38,390 bases of DNA from a virus. Below, one piece after another: positions 11,594 through 19,900 of this stretch; the first letter of the stretch is position 1; each line of letters opens with the position of its first letter. A program made the translations under genes and the position numbers. Under the pieces are notes generated by a model. That model was given only the letters and a program-made list of their open reading frames with translations, was not told the DNA's origin and made no database searches. The stretch lies in the IMG/VR virus record IMGVR_UViG_3300042112_000092, positions 1-38,390 of that record. One strand, 5' to 3'.

Positions 11594-11631
11594 GCGTTAT
11601 TTCGGTCTTTTTGGTCATAGATTTTGGTGTC

Positions 11632-11680
11632 GATATGTCGACAATTTTAGGGCGCTATTCGAACAGGTGTTCGATAGGCT
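11632..11680. promoter_or_regulatory. Two dyads upstream of the leftward promoter
   Basis: TGTCGATATGTCGACA and TCGAACAGGTGTTCGA are both inverted repeats of operator type (6-bp arms with a 4-base spacer) within 50 bases of each other, between the leftward promoter and the iterons. They may bind a regulator or replication protein. Confidence 0.4.
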
Positions 11681-11741
11681 AAGTTACTGAAGAGGTGAAA
11701 CGAGTAACTTACTAACGGGTAACTTACTGGCGGGTAACTTA
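11680..11741. repeat. Iteron-like repeats (GTAACTTA)
   Basis: GTAACTTA occurs at 11704-11711, 11719-11726 and 11734-11741 with exact 15-base periodicity. An inverted copy TAAGTTAC lies at 11680-11687. Such spaced repeats are usual binding sites of an initiator or regulator. They lie just left of the DnaA boxes. Confidence 0.65.
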
Positions 11742-11766
11742 GGGAAGGGGTCGCCCTGACTCTGCC

Positions 11767-11787
11767 GGAGGGGTAGTCCGCCCCTCC
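11767..11787. other. Perfect hairpin between iterons and DnaA boxes
   Basis: GGAGGGG (11767-11773) and CCCCTCC (11781-11787) form a 7-bp stem. The leftward text GGAGGGGCGGACTACCCCTC resembles the hairpin cores at 10149-10175 and 10582-10607. Confidence 0.45.
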
Positions 11788-11804
11788 AAATCCAATAACA
11801 AAAC

Positions 11805-11855
11805 TTATCCACAGGCTGTGGAAAAACTGGGGATAACTTTACGAGGTTATCCACA
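11805..11855. other. Putative replication origin: cluster of DnaA-box-like sites
   Basis: TTATCCACA at 11805-11813 and 11847-11855 match the strong DnaA box exactly. TGTGGAAAA (11817-11825) and TGGGGATAA (11828-11836) are reverse-oriented one-mismatch forms. Four sites in 51 bases, next to iterons and in an 850-base gene-free region, strongly suggest an origin that recruits host DnaA. This fits a phage with helicase and primase but no polymerase. Confidence 0.72.
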
Positions 11856-12039
11856 GGGCACGCCCCCGCGCTCGCCGTGCCCGCCTCCCGCTACGTTACT
11901 AACCAGGCAAACGCGCCCCCTTGCCCAAAGCCCGCAAAGTCAGGAAACCAACCCGGGGGTAGTGAAATGCGCGGGCATACCATTAGTACTCCCCAACTAA
12001 AAATCTCCACTAAATTCAAGGGTTGTAGCGATATGACTA

Positions 12040-12055
12040 TGTGACGTTCATCACA
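12040..12055. promoter_or_regulatory. CRP/GlxR-type palindrome
   Basis: TGTGACGTTCATCACA has the TGTGA-N6-TCACA form bound by CRP-family proteins, including actinobacterial GlxR. It lies in an AT-rich stretch (12000-12120) upstream of the late operon. Whether the host has such a regulator is not visible here. Confidence 0.45.
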
Positions 12056-12116
12056 TTTGTAAAATATTTTTCCGAAAAACAGAAAATACACCCTTTTTCC
12101 CGCCTTATATATAGTA

Positions 12117-12300
12117 GGGGGATAAAATCCCCGGAGCACTCTGTGCGGAGGGGATTGGGGGTCGTAAGGCTCCTACGGCGAAGCCTCCGGAGCCACCTAG
12201 GCGGAGGAGGCTAACGCCCCCTAACGTACCGACGCGGTGAGCGTCGGCCCACTCGATGAAGGAGAGGTCTGTCTTTTTCTAAAAGACCTTCTCTCCGGAT
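12117..12300. other. Hairpin-rich region before the terminase: candidate late leader or packaging site
   Basis: CCCC-GGA-GCAC/GTGC-GGA-GGGG (12129-12153), GGCTCC/GGAGCC (12168-12194), a perfect CCGACGC/GCGTCGG with GGTGA loop (12229-12247), and a longer imperfect stem (12261-12297) follow each other without a gene. A TATATATAG stretch precedes them (12107-12115). Its position just upstream of terminase is where pac or cos sites and late promoters often lie; I cannot tell which. Confidence 0.4.
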
Positions 12301-12371
12301 AAATTTTCCTCTCTGGATGAAAAATCTTATCCGCGCCATTGTCGATAAATCTATTTTTCCATTGGAGTCTA

Positions 12372-14228
12372 ATGGCTGAGAATACAGCCGATATCGCAAA
12401 ACGTGTCATTCTCTCCTGCGTAGCAGAAGGAATGACCATAGAGCAGGCCTGCAAGTCTGCAGGCAAGTCCATTAAGTCCTACGAGTACTACCGTCGGACC
12501 GATAAGGTCTTCGCAGACAAAATGGACCGCACCCGGCTAGGATTACAGAAGAAGAACTTTACCTCCAATGATGTCTCCGACATCGATTTCGTGCAGTTCC
12601 GGGAACGCTTCTTGCACAGCAAGACTTTCCCTCACCAACAGAACTTGGTTGATGTCATCGAAGGCCGCGAGCCTGGATGGCTTCATCCCAATATGAAGTA
12701 CGAACCGGGTCAGGCCAATCGGTTGCTGATTAACATTCCACCGAACCACGCCAAGTCAATGACGATTACGGTGGACTATGCCACCTATCGCCTCTGTATG
12801 GACCCCAACTTCCGGATTCTCATAGTATCCCAGACTCAACGTCTGGCTGGTGACTTCCTCTACGCAATTAAGCAACGTCTGACTCACCCCAATTACGAAG
12901 AACTACAGAGCGCTTATGCGGCAGGGGTCGGCTTTAATAGCAAAACCGCCTCCTGGCAGGCTACCCGCGTCACTTTCGGTGATGAACTCCGGGATTCCAG
13001 TGAGAAAGACCCAAATATCGAGGCCGTAGGTATTGGTGGTCAGATTTACGGTAAGCGTGCCGATATGATTATTATTGATGACGCGGTGACTTTGGCTAAT
13101 GCCAATGACTTCGAGCGGCAAATCAAGTGGCTTAACCAGGATGTCCGTTCCCGTCTGAATCCAACAGGTAAATTGATTATCATTGGTACCCGCGTAGCCC
13201 CAGTAGACCTCTATCGAGAACTACGGAACCCGGATAGATACCCAGGCGGTATTGTTCCGTGGACATATCTTGCGATGCCAGCACTTCTGGACACGGCAGA
13301 TAAGCCTGAAGAGTGGGTAACGCTCTGGCCGTGGTCCGACCAGGCCTTTGATGGACAGCCAGAAGAAGAAAAGAACGAAGAAGGCTTATACCCCCGTTGG
13401 TCTGGTAAGTATCTGTTCAACGAACGCCAGCAGATGGATACCTCCACCTGGGCTTTGGTCTATCAACAGCAAGATGTTTCTGATGATGCCATCTTCGACC
13501 CGGTATGTGTTCGTGGCTCAGTAGATGGGATGCGTAAATCCGGCAGATTAACTCCCGGCTCTCCGCAACACCCAGTAAACCTCAATGGCTTTATTACTAT
13601 CTGTGGTCTCGACCCGGCGATGGTTGGTGATACTGCGGTGGTCTGTTATGCAATAGACCCTACCTCGCATAAACGATTTATTGTAGACGCACATAAAGTG
13701 ACCCGCCCCACACCGGCGATGATTCGCCAGTTGATATTTGACTGGACAAGTTTGTACCAGCCGAGTGAGTGGATAGTCGAGAAGAACGCCTTTCAATCCT
13801 TCCTTACACAAGACGAAGGTATCAGACAACACCTAGCAAATCGTGGCGTCATCTTACGTGAGCACCATACAGGCGCTAACAAATGGGACTCCGGATTCGG
13901 TGTGGCTTCTATGTCCACCCTATTCGGTACGAAACAAGCCGATGGCAAACACCATCGGGATAACTTAATACATCTGCCATCTGACCAGACAGAGAACGTC
14001 AAGTCGCTCATTGAGCAACTGGTGACCTGGTCTCCAACCACCAAGGGTAAAACCGATATGGTGATGGCGCTCTGGTTCTGCGAGATTAGAGCACGCGAAA
14101 TTCTTAACCGTGGTCAATATCAAGCGCACCATCTAAAAAACCCTTTCCTCTCTCGCGCCGAACGTGGCAAGAGATTGGTGGTAAACATTGACCAACTTCT
14201 CGAAGAACAACAGAGAACATTTATTTAG
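12372..14228 (+). CDS. Terminase large subunit with N-terminal HTH-like region
   Basis: 618 residues from ATG 12372 (TGGAG upstream); the frame is open from 12339, but those residues are not protein-like. Residues 1-60 (AKRVILSCVAEGMTIEQACK ...) look like the DNA-binding helix-turn-helix of small terminases. Then come the ATPase, with Walker A IPPNHAKSMT (K128, S129) and Walker B DMIIIDD (about 231-238), and an RNase-H-like nuclease beginning ICGLDPAMVGDTAVV (D about 414) with WIVEKNAF later. It cuts concatemers and pumps DNA through the portal. No separate small terminase gene is apparent. First gene of the late operon. Confidence 0.92.
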   Translation: MAENTADIAKRVILSCVAEGMTIEQACKSAGKSIKSYEYYRRTDKVFADKMDRTRLGLQKKNFTSNDVSDIDFVQFRERFLHSKTFPHQQNLVDVIEGREPGWLHPNMKYEPGQANRLLINIPPNHAKSMTITVDYATYRLCMDPNFRILIVSQTQRLAGDFLYAIKQRLTHPNYEELQSAYAAGVGFNSKTASWQATRVTFGDELRDSSEKDPNIEAVGIGGQIYGKRADMIIIDDAVTLANANDFERQIKWLNQDVRSRLNPTGKLIIIGTRVAPVDLYRELRNPDRYPGGIVPWTYLAMPALLDTADKPEEWVTLWPWSDQAFDGQPEEEKNEEGLYPRWSGKYLFNERQQMDTSTWALVYQQQDVSDDAIFDPVCVRGSVDGMRKSGRLTPGSPQHPVNLNGFITICGLDPAMVGDTAVVCYAIDPTSHKRFIVDAHKVTRPTPAMIRQLIFDWTSLYQPSEWIVEKNAFQSFLTQDEGIRQHLANRGVILREHHTGANKWDSGFGVASMSTLFGTKQADGKHHRDNLIHLPSDQTENVKSLIEQLVTWSPTTKGKTDMVMALWFCEIRAREILNRGQYQAHHLKNPFLSRAERGKRLVVNIDQLLEEQQRTFI

Positions 14229-14236
14229 GAGACATT

Positions 14237-14407
14237 ATGCCAATGCCAAAGAAAAAAGGTTTAGACGATTTCCTCAAAAAGGGCAAGACCCCACCTACTA
14301 AAGGCAAGAAGGCTCCACCAGATTACGATGTGATTACTCCGGATATGGGCTACACCAAGCCAACAAAGAACAAACCACCAAAGAAGATTAAGACAGTTAA
14401 AAAGTAA
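14237..14407 (+). CDS. Small Lys/Pro-rich protein
   Basis: A 56-residue frame from ATG 14237 behind AGGAGA. MPMPKKKGLDDFLKKGKTPP, PDYDVITPDMGYTKP, then a KKIKTVKK tail. Very basic, probably disordered, of the kind found next to structural genes and possibly packaged with DNA. The spacing to both neighbours is tight. Confidence 0.6.
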   Translation: MPMPKKKGLDDFLKKGKTPPTKGKKAPPDYDVITPDMGYTKPTKNKPPKKIKTVKK

Positions 14408-14416
14408 GGAACTTCA

Positions 14417-16153
14417 TTGTTAACAGTCAAAGAGTTAGCGGCTAAGATATCGCGCCTACAGACGCGCTATGCTGCCCGCGACCAACGGATGCGAGATGTT
14501 CTCTCCGTTCGTCAAGGGGACATTGGCAAGGTGTATCCAACAATGTTCTCCGAGGATTACCCCAAGCCTCTCGTCGCTAACTTTATTGACGTTGCCGCAC
14601 GTGACCTTGCTGAGGCTATGGCACCACTGCCATCGTTTAACTGCTCGGCTACCAATATGGTATCTGACTCAGCACGTAAGCAGGCTGATACCCGCACCCG
14701 TATTGCTAACTACTACTCCACATCATCTGAGTTGCAAATCCAGATGTATGCAGGAGCAGACTGGTTCAATACCTACGGTATGTTGCCTGGCATTGTAGAG
14801 ATTGATTACGAGACCAACACACCAAAGATTCGTCTCCTTAATCCTTTTGGTACTTATCCTGAGATTGACCGTTTTGGTCGTTGCATTTCCCTAACTCAAG
14901 TCATTACTACTGATGCAGAATCTCTTGCATCACAGTACCCAGAGTTCTATGACCAAATTGTCGGTAAGACTCAGTTTACTTCCGGCTCACCATACATCGA
15001 TATGGTGCGTTATCACGACAAATATCAGGACGTTCTCTTCCTGCCTAATCGTGGTAATCTCGTTCTTAGTCGTACACCCAACCCAGTAGGTAAGTGTATG
15101 GCACGCATTGCCACACGTTACTCTATTGATGGTGAGGCACGTGGTCAATTTGATGATGTTCTAGCGGTACAACTTGCACGTGCTCGCTTTGCTATCCTCC
15201 AAATCCAAGCCGCAGAAAAAAGCATCCAGGCTCCTATCGCCATTCCACAGGATGTACAAGAGTTGGCTCTTGGTCCAGACTCCATTCTGCGTTCTGCTAA
15301 TCCCCAAGCGATTCGTCGTGTACCGCTAGAATTACCAGGCAATGTCTTTGCAGAATCTGGCGTTCTTGAGCGTGAACTTCGTATGGGTGCTCGTTACCCA
15401 GAAGTACGTAGCGGTAACATCGACGCATCTGTCGTGACTGGACGTGGCGTACAAGCGCTACAAGCAGGATTCGATACGCAGATTAAATCTGCACAAGCAC
15501 AGTTTGCCCGCCTCTTTACTGAACTTCTTGGTATCTGCTTTGAAGCAGACGAGAAAATCTTTGGCGATATGCAAAAAACTATTCGCGGAATTGATGATGG
15601 CACACCATACATCTTGAAGTATGTTCCATCCCGCGACATTAAGAGTGATTATGCTATTGATGTTCGTTACGGCATTATGTCCGGAATGGACCCCAATCGT
15701 GCAGTGATTGCATTGCTACAAATGCGTAGCGATAAACTGGTTTCCCGCGACTATGCTCGTCGGGAACTTCCCATCGACATCAACGTTACCCAAGAGGAGC
15801 AACGAATTGACATCGAGGAAATGCGTGACTCGCTTAGAGTCGCAGTGGCGCAATACGCCCAAGCAATCCCTTCACTGGCGGCAAATGGTCAAGACCCATC
15901 TGAGGTTATCAATCGCATTGCATCCGTGATTCAAGGCCGCCAGAAGGGTCAACAATTAGAGACAATCGTTGAGAAGGCGTTTGCGCCTGCACCTCAACCA
16001 GCACAGCCAATGGCTCCCGAAGTTTCAGCAGCAGGCGCGGCCCCCGCGACTGCCTCGCAGGTTCCTCCAACTCCACAAGAAGGTGCGGCCCCTGCTGCTG
16101 AACAACGTCCCGATATAGCACAGTTACTAGCCGCCATTGGCGGAGCAGCGTAG
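14417..16153 (+). CDS. Portal protein
   Basis: 578 residues, TTG 14417 after AAGGA. Its position after the terminase, its length, the sequence YPKPLVANFIDVAARDLAEA near the N-terminus, the alpha/beta core with NPFGTYPEID, and the long helical C-terminal half all fit a portal. The end (about 515-578) is Ala/Pro/Gln-rich. It forms the dodecameric DNA channel at one capsid vertex. Confidence 0.85.
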   Translation: MLTVKELAAKISRLQTRYAARDQRMRDVLSVRQGDIGKVYPTMFSEDYPKPLVANFIDVAARDLAEAMAPLPSFNCSATNMVSDSARKQADTRTRIANYYSTSSELQIQMYAGADWFNTYGMLPGIVEIDYETNTPKIRLLNPFGTYPEIDRFGRCISLTQVITTDAESLASQYPEFYDQIVGKTQFTSGSPYIDMVRYHDKYQDVLFLPNRGNLVLSRTPNPVGKCMARIATRYSIDGEARGQFDDVLAVQLARARFAILQIQAAEKSIQAPIAIPQDVQELALGPDSILRSANPQAIRRVPLELPGNVFAESGVLERELRMGARYPEVRSGNIDASVVTGRGVQALQAGFDTQIKSAQAQFARLFTELLGICFEADEKIFGDMQKTIRGIDDGTPYILKYVPSRDIKSDYAIDVRYGIMSGMDPNRAVIALLQMRSDKLVSRDYARRELPIDINVTQEEQRIDIEEMRDSLRVAVAQYAQAIPSLAANGQDPSEVINRIASVIQGRQKGQQLETIVEKAFAPAPQPAQPMAPEVSAAGAAPATASQVPPTPQEGAAPAAEQRPDIAQLLAAIGGAA

Positions 16154-16164
16154 GAGGTGTAAAG

Positions 16165-16296
16165 ATGAACAAAGGTGGACGCGCAGCAGCGATGGTATCC
16201 AAGCCTGTAGAAGGGCCAAAGAACGCCCCGATGCCACAAGGCGGAAAGGTCGAATTTGGTTACGCACCAGCAGGCCGTAAAGGCAAGAAGGCTTAA
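16165..16296 (+). CDS. Small basic protein
   Basis: A 43-residue frame, ATG 16165 behind AGGAGGTG. MNKGGRAAAMVSKPVEGPKN ... GYAPAGRKGKKA is a low-complexity basic peptide like the other Lys-rich virion-region proteins of this genome. A strong Shine-Dalgarno supports it. Confidence 0.6.
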   Translation: MNKGGRAAAMVSKPVEGPKNAPMPQGGKVEFGYAPAGRKGKKA

Positions 16297-16331
16297 ATGA
16301 TTATCCGACTAGAGCGTACAGGAAGGCACAA

Positions 16332-16529
16332 ATGAGTCAACCTGTACGCCCTATTCACGTAGCACTAACGTTTGTTATTTTCTTGTATAACTTAATTATG
16401 TCTGTCGCGGTATTCTTCAAAGAGATTGCATACCTGCTGACTAACCACGCTAATTATGAATTTGATTTACATTCCCGTATAGATGAACTACACGAAGACT
16501 TTGAGAAATTATTAGAGGAGGACTTATGA
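16332..16529 (+). CDS. Small membrane protein with acidic helix
   Basis: 65 residues, ATG 16332 with AGGAAGG. VALTFVIFLYNLIMSVAVFF is a transmembrane helix (about 10-30), followed by an acidic helix (RIDELHEDFEKLLEEDL). It sits among head genes, so a membrane role in assembly or DNA entry is possible. Its stop overlaps the next ATG. Confidence 0.65.
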   Translation: MSQPVRPIHVALTFVIFLYNLIMSVAVFFKEIAYLLTNHANYEFDLHSRIDELHEDFEKLLEEDL

Positions 16530-16921
16530 GCCAGCCTATGAATCCACGCGCTGGAGTCGCAGGTCCGGGAAAGTTCTCAAAGAGAACAGATACACTTCCT
16601 TCTGCATACTATGGCGAAGGTGTAGAGACTGCTGCTATCAATAGCGGTGCTGCTAAAGCAAAGACTCGCGGTATCGCAGATAACGTTGGTGGACGTCCTG
16701 CAAATCCACTAGGAGCAGTCACTCCACTATACGCACCAACAGAGCGACCAAGTGAACCTATTACCGCTGGTATTGATATGGGTGAAGGTCCTGGTTCTTC
16801 TGCTCTTGGTATGCAACGAGGTCAAGCAAAACTTTCCGATACTCTAGAGAAGATGCTTCCCTATGATACAACGGGGGAGATTGCTGTTCTTTATCAACAG
16901 GCTCTTGCAAAAGGTAACTAA
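16526..16921 (+). CDS. Unknown head-region protein
   Basis: 131 residues, ATG 16526, GAGGAG upstream. Gly/Pro/Ala-rich and probably largely unfolded (MNPRAGVAGPGKFSKR, ADNVGGRPANPLGAVTPL), with a helical C-terminus (LSDTLEKMLPYDTTGEIAVL). It shares the MSQP start with the preceding gene. It is coupled to the giant gene by TAATG. Possibly a minor head or cargo protein. Confidence 0.65.
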   Translation: MSQPMNPRAGVAGPGKFSKRTDTLPSAYYGEGVETAAINSGAAKAKTRGIADNVGGRPANPLGAVTPLYAPTERPSEPITAGIDMGEGPGSSALGMQRGQAKLSDTLEKMLPYDTTGEIAVLYQQALAKGN

Positions 16922-19900
16922 TGTCAGAAAACCTTAAAGCGGCAGCCTTCGCTGCCAATCTTTCTGGGAACGAAAGAGAGCAAGTAGACGCGCTCTCCAA
17001 AGTCCTTGATATGCACAAGACTCTCTTGTCTATGCCATCTGATGCTGCAAGCAAAGTCTACCAAGGTTTACCACAAGGACAGAAAGAAACCTTACTTAAT
17101 ACTGTAGGTAGCGAAGACCCAAATACCAACCCAAATCGTGGTTGGTTAGGCACAGCCTGGCACTACACCGGTGGCCAAGCACTTCGACTGCTTACTGCAC
17201 CATCTGACTTCGTTACCCGTATTGCCCGTACTGGACTTATCGCAGCAGGAGAAGGGTTAAGTCTGGGAGAAGCCTGGACCGAATCAGGCAAAGACGGCGA
17301 AAAGAAGTTTAATCCAGGTCGTATTGAGACCGCTCGTAAGAAATATGGTTCTGCAGCGGTTAATGTTGCTATGCGTATTGCTGGTGGCGAAACTCCTGAA
17401 TCTATTATGCGTACTGCTACCGAAGAGGAGAAGTATTACCTTCAGATAGCAGATAAAACCAACAAGGTAGTTACTGGCCTTCCTGATGAGAAGGCTGTAA
17501 TGGCAGCCAGAGACCTCTTTGATGACACTATTGCAGCAGTAGATGCTGCTAAATACTCACCCGGTCGTGCTCTTGCGAATCTTGTTGATGCAGTAATACC
17601 TGGTGATTTTTATGAAAAAGGATTCTTTTACAAAGCAGTATCTGGTGTAACAGATGCTATATGGCGTCTTCGTACTGACCCATTACTCCTTGCTAGTAAA
17701 GCAAAGAAGTTATATGACATCAATAAGTATTCTCTTGATGTTATCACTGGCTCTGCCAGGGCAGACGGTGTAGCATTTAATAATTACTTTGACCAAGAGA
17801 AAACCATCAACTTCTGGAACCAATATGGTCAAGGAATTAAGCGTATTAAAGACGCTCGCAAAGCAGATAAGATGGACGAAGCCGCTGCTGCTAGACGTGA
17901 ACTAGAGCGTTTAGCGCCAGAGTTTGGTCCTGCTGCTATCAAGAACTTTGAAAAGGCTGACGTTACTGACGCTAATTCTGCCAAGGCTTTCTTTCTTAAC
18001 AACGATGAAGCCTTTAAGATTATGGATGGCAAGCCAGGACGTCAACGTCTTATACTCCCACGCCTGACTCCAGGGCGTAGGGCTAGAGTAAACTTCCTTA
18101 CTGGTGCCAACAGAGTATTTAATATGGACGAAGTTGGTCCAGAACTTGTCGATAATATGTACTTTGGTGCGCCAACTACAGTTGACGGAATCCTTAAAAA
18201 GACTTTTGACGGTAGTGAAGAAATTGCCAAAAGCCTTAAAGACCTTAACAAGCGCACGCTAAGATTCTCTACTGCCCAAATTGCTCGTCGTATTGACAAT
18301 GCTAAGCGTAAGTTTACTGCTATTCCATTGTTTAAGAATGACCAATTTGACGTAACAGAAGCGGATGCAGGCAAGAAGATATATCGACTTGCTGCAGTTA
18401 TTATGCCTACCCGTGAAGCACGCCTTCTTGCTGAGGTATTTGAAGGAACTGAGGAAATAGGTAAGCGTAAAGAAATCTTCTATGGTCTCTGGAAGTCTAT
18501 TGCAGATTATCGTGGTATTAATGCCACAGAATCCGGACAACTTATCGTTCGTCGTCTTACTGGTAAAGGTGATGTAAAGTTCACCACATCACGTGTAGAT
18601 GACTATAGCGAATACCCAGTTCTTCCATCAGAAATGAATACCACTGCTTCTGCGCCTAGTTTGGTTGATATTGACAGAGCATCCGCACGTTCTGGATTTA
18701 TTAGCAGAGCCGTAGGCTTAGGCAATAAAGAGTGGGTCGACAAGATGACTGGAGCCTGGTCATTTCTTACGCTTGCTGGCCCACGTTACGCTATCCGTAA
18801 CTCAGCAGAAGACTTAATGGTTAATCTTGCACTAGGTAAAAGCGTGTGGGGTTTGGCAACTGACCGCTATCTTGCGACTCGTCTAAACACCGCTATTAGT
18901 AAGGCACCGGGATTAACTACCAGTGAAAAGATAGCAGCAAACCCCTTGGGTATTATGATGCGTATGATTAACCGCAAAGACGCTGCTAAATATGAGTCAG
19001 AAATAGCGGGATTAGAAAAACAAATTTTAGCACGTAAAGAACAACTTAATACTTTATACAAAGATTTACGTTTAGCCAAAACCGCTGAACAAAAAGATGC
19101 TATCCAAACATCTATCAATGATATTATTTCTAAACCTGAATTAGACCTTGTCCAAGAAACAAGAAAGATTCTTGCTCGTTCTCTCAGCGAGGGTAGAGTA
19201 AATAGGGTTCTTGCAAAAATGGGTCTTGACCCATTGGCTAAAGAATCTGTTGATATTCTTAGCGAACAAATTGTTTATGGAAATATAGAAAACTTTTTGG
19301 CCGTAGTATCTGAAGGCGGATTTAACTTTGCTTCCGGCTCAACCTACATAGACGCATCTTACAATTTAGCAAAAAACACCGGCGTTAAGATGGCAGAACT
19401 ACGTCTTGACCTAGAGGGAGCACGCACTAAATATGCTCCATCAGCAGGAAGTCGTGGATTTAAGGTTATTGGTCTTACTGACCAAAATGAAGCGTCGCTA
19501 GTTTCTTGGTTGCTTCGCATCTCTTTCTATGGCAATGATGAATTAGGCGCACTTGCAATATCTAACCTTTCTGATAATGCTGCAGTCAAGGCTGAGGGAA
19601 TCAATAAGATTCGCTCCTATCTACAAACAGATGCTGGAAAGAAGTTGATGAAAGAGGCTCGCCTCACATCTGGTAAAGATATGGACGAGTTGGAGTATGC
19701 ACAACTTGTATACAATCGTGCAGCCGAGATATTCACTAAGCGTGGCGATGGCAAACTTAACCTTGAGTTACTTGACAAGATTCGTCAAGTGGACGATTTT
19801 ACTGGTGAATACAAAGTCACTGGCAAACTTAGCCTTGATGATGTAGATATTGACATTAACGATATGCCTGAAAGCATCGTTGGCCCTGAGTTAGTACCAG

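Noticed and set aside
11891-12139. An 82-residue minus-strand frame and a 60-residue plus-strand frame (11818-12000) in the region right of the DnaA boxes.
   Set aside because: Both have poor start contexts, unnatural composition, and cover the origin and palindrome elements; the region is better read as non-coding.
12211-12472. Two overlapping minus-strand frames across the terminase start.
   Set aside because: They are Arg/Ser-rich shadow frames that cross the hairpin cluster and the well supported terminase start.
16297-16335. ATG at 16297 directly after the 43-residue gene.
   Set aside because: It gives only 12 codons before TGA and has no ribosome-binding site of its own; the gene starting at 16332 is the convincing one.
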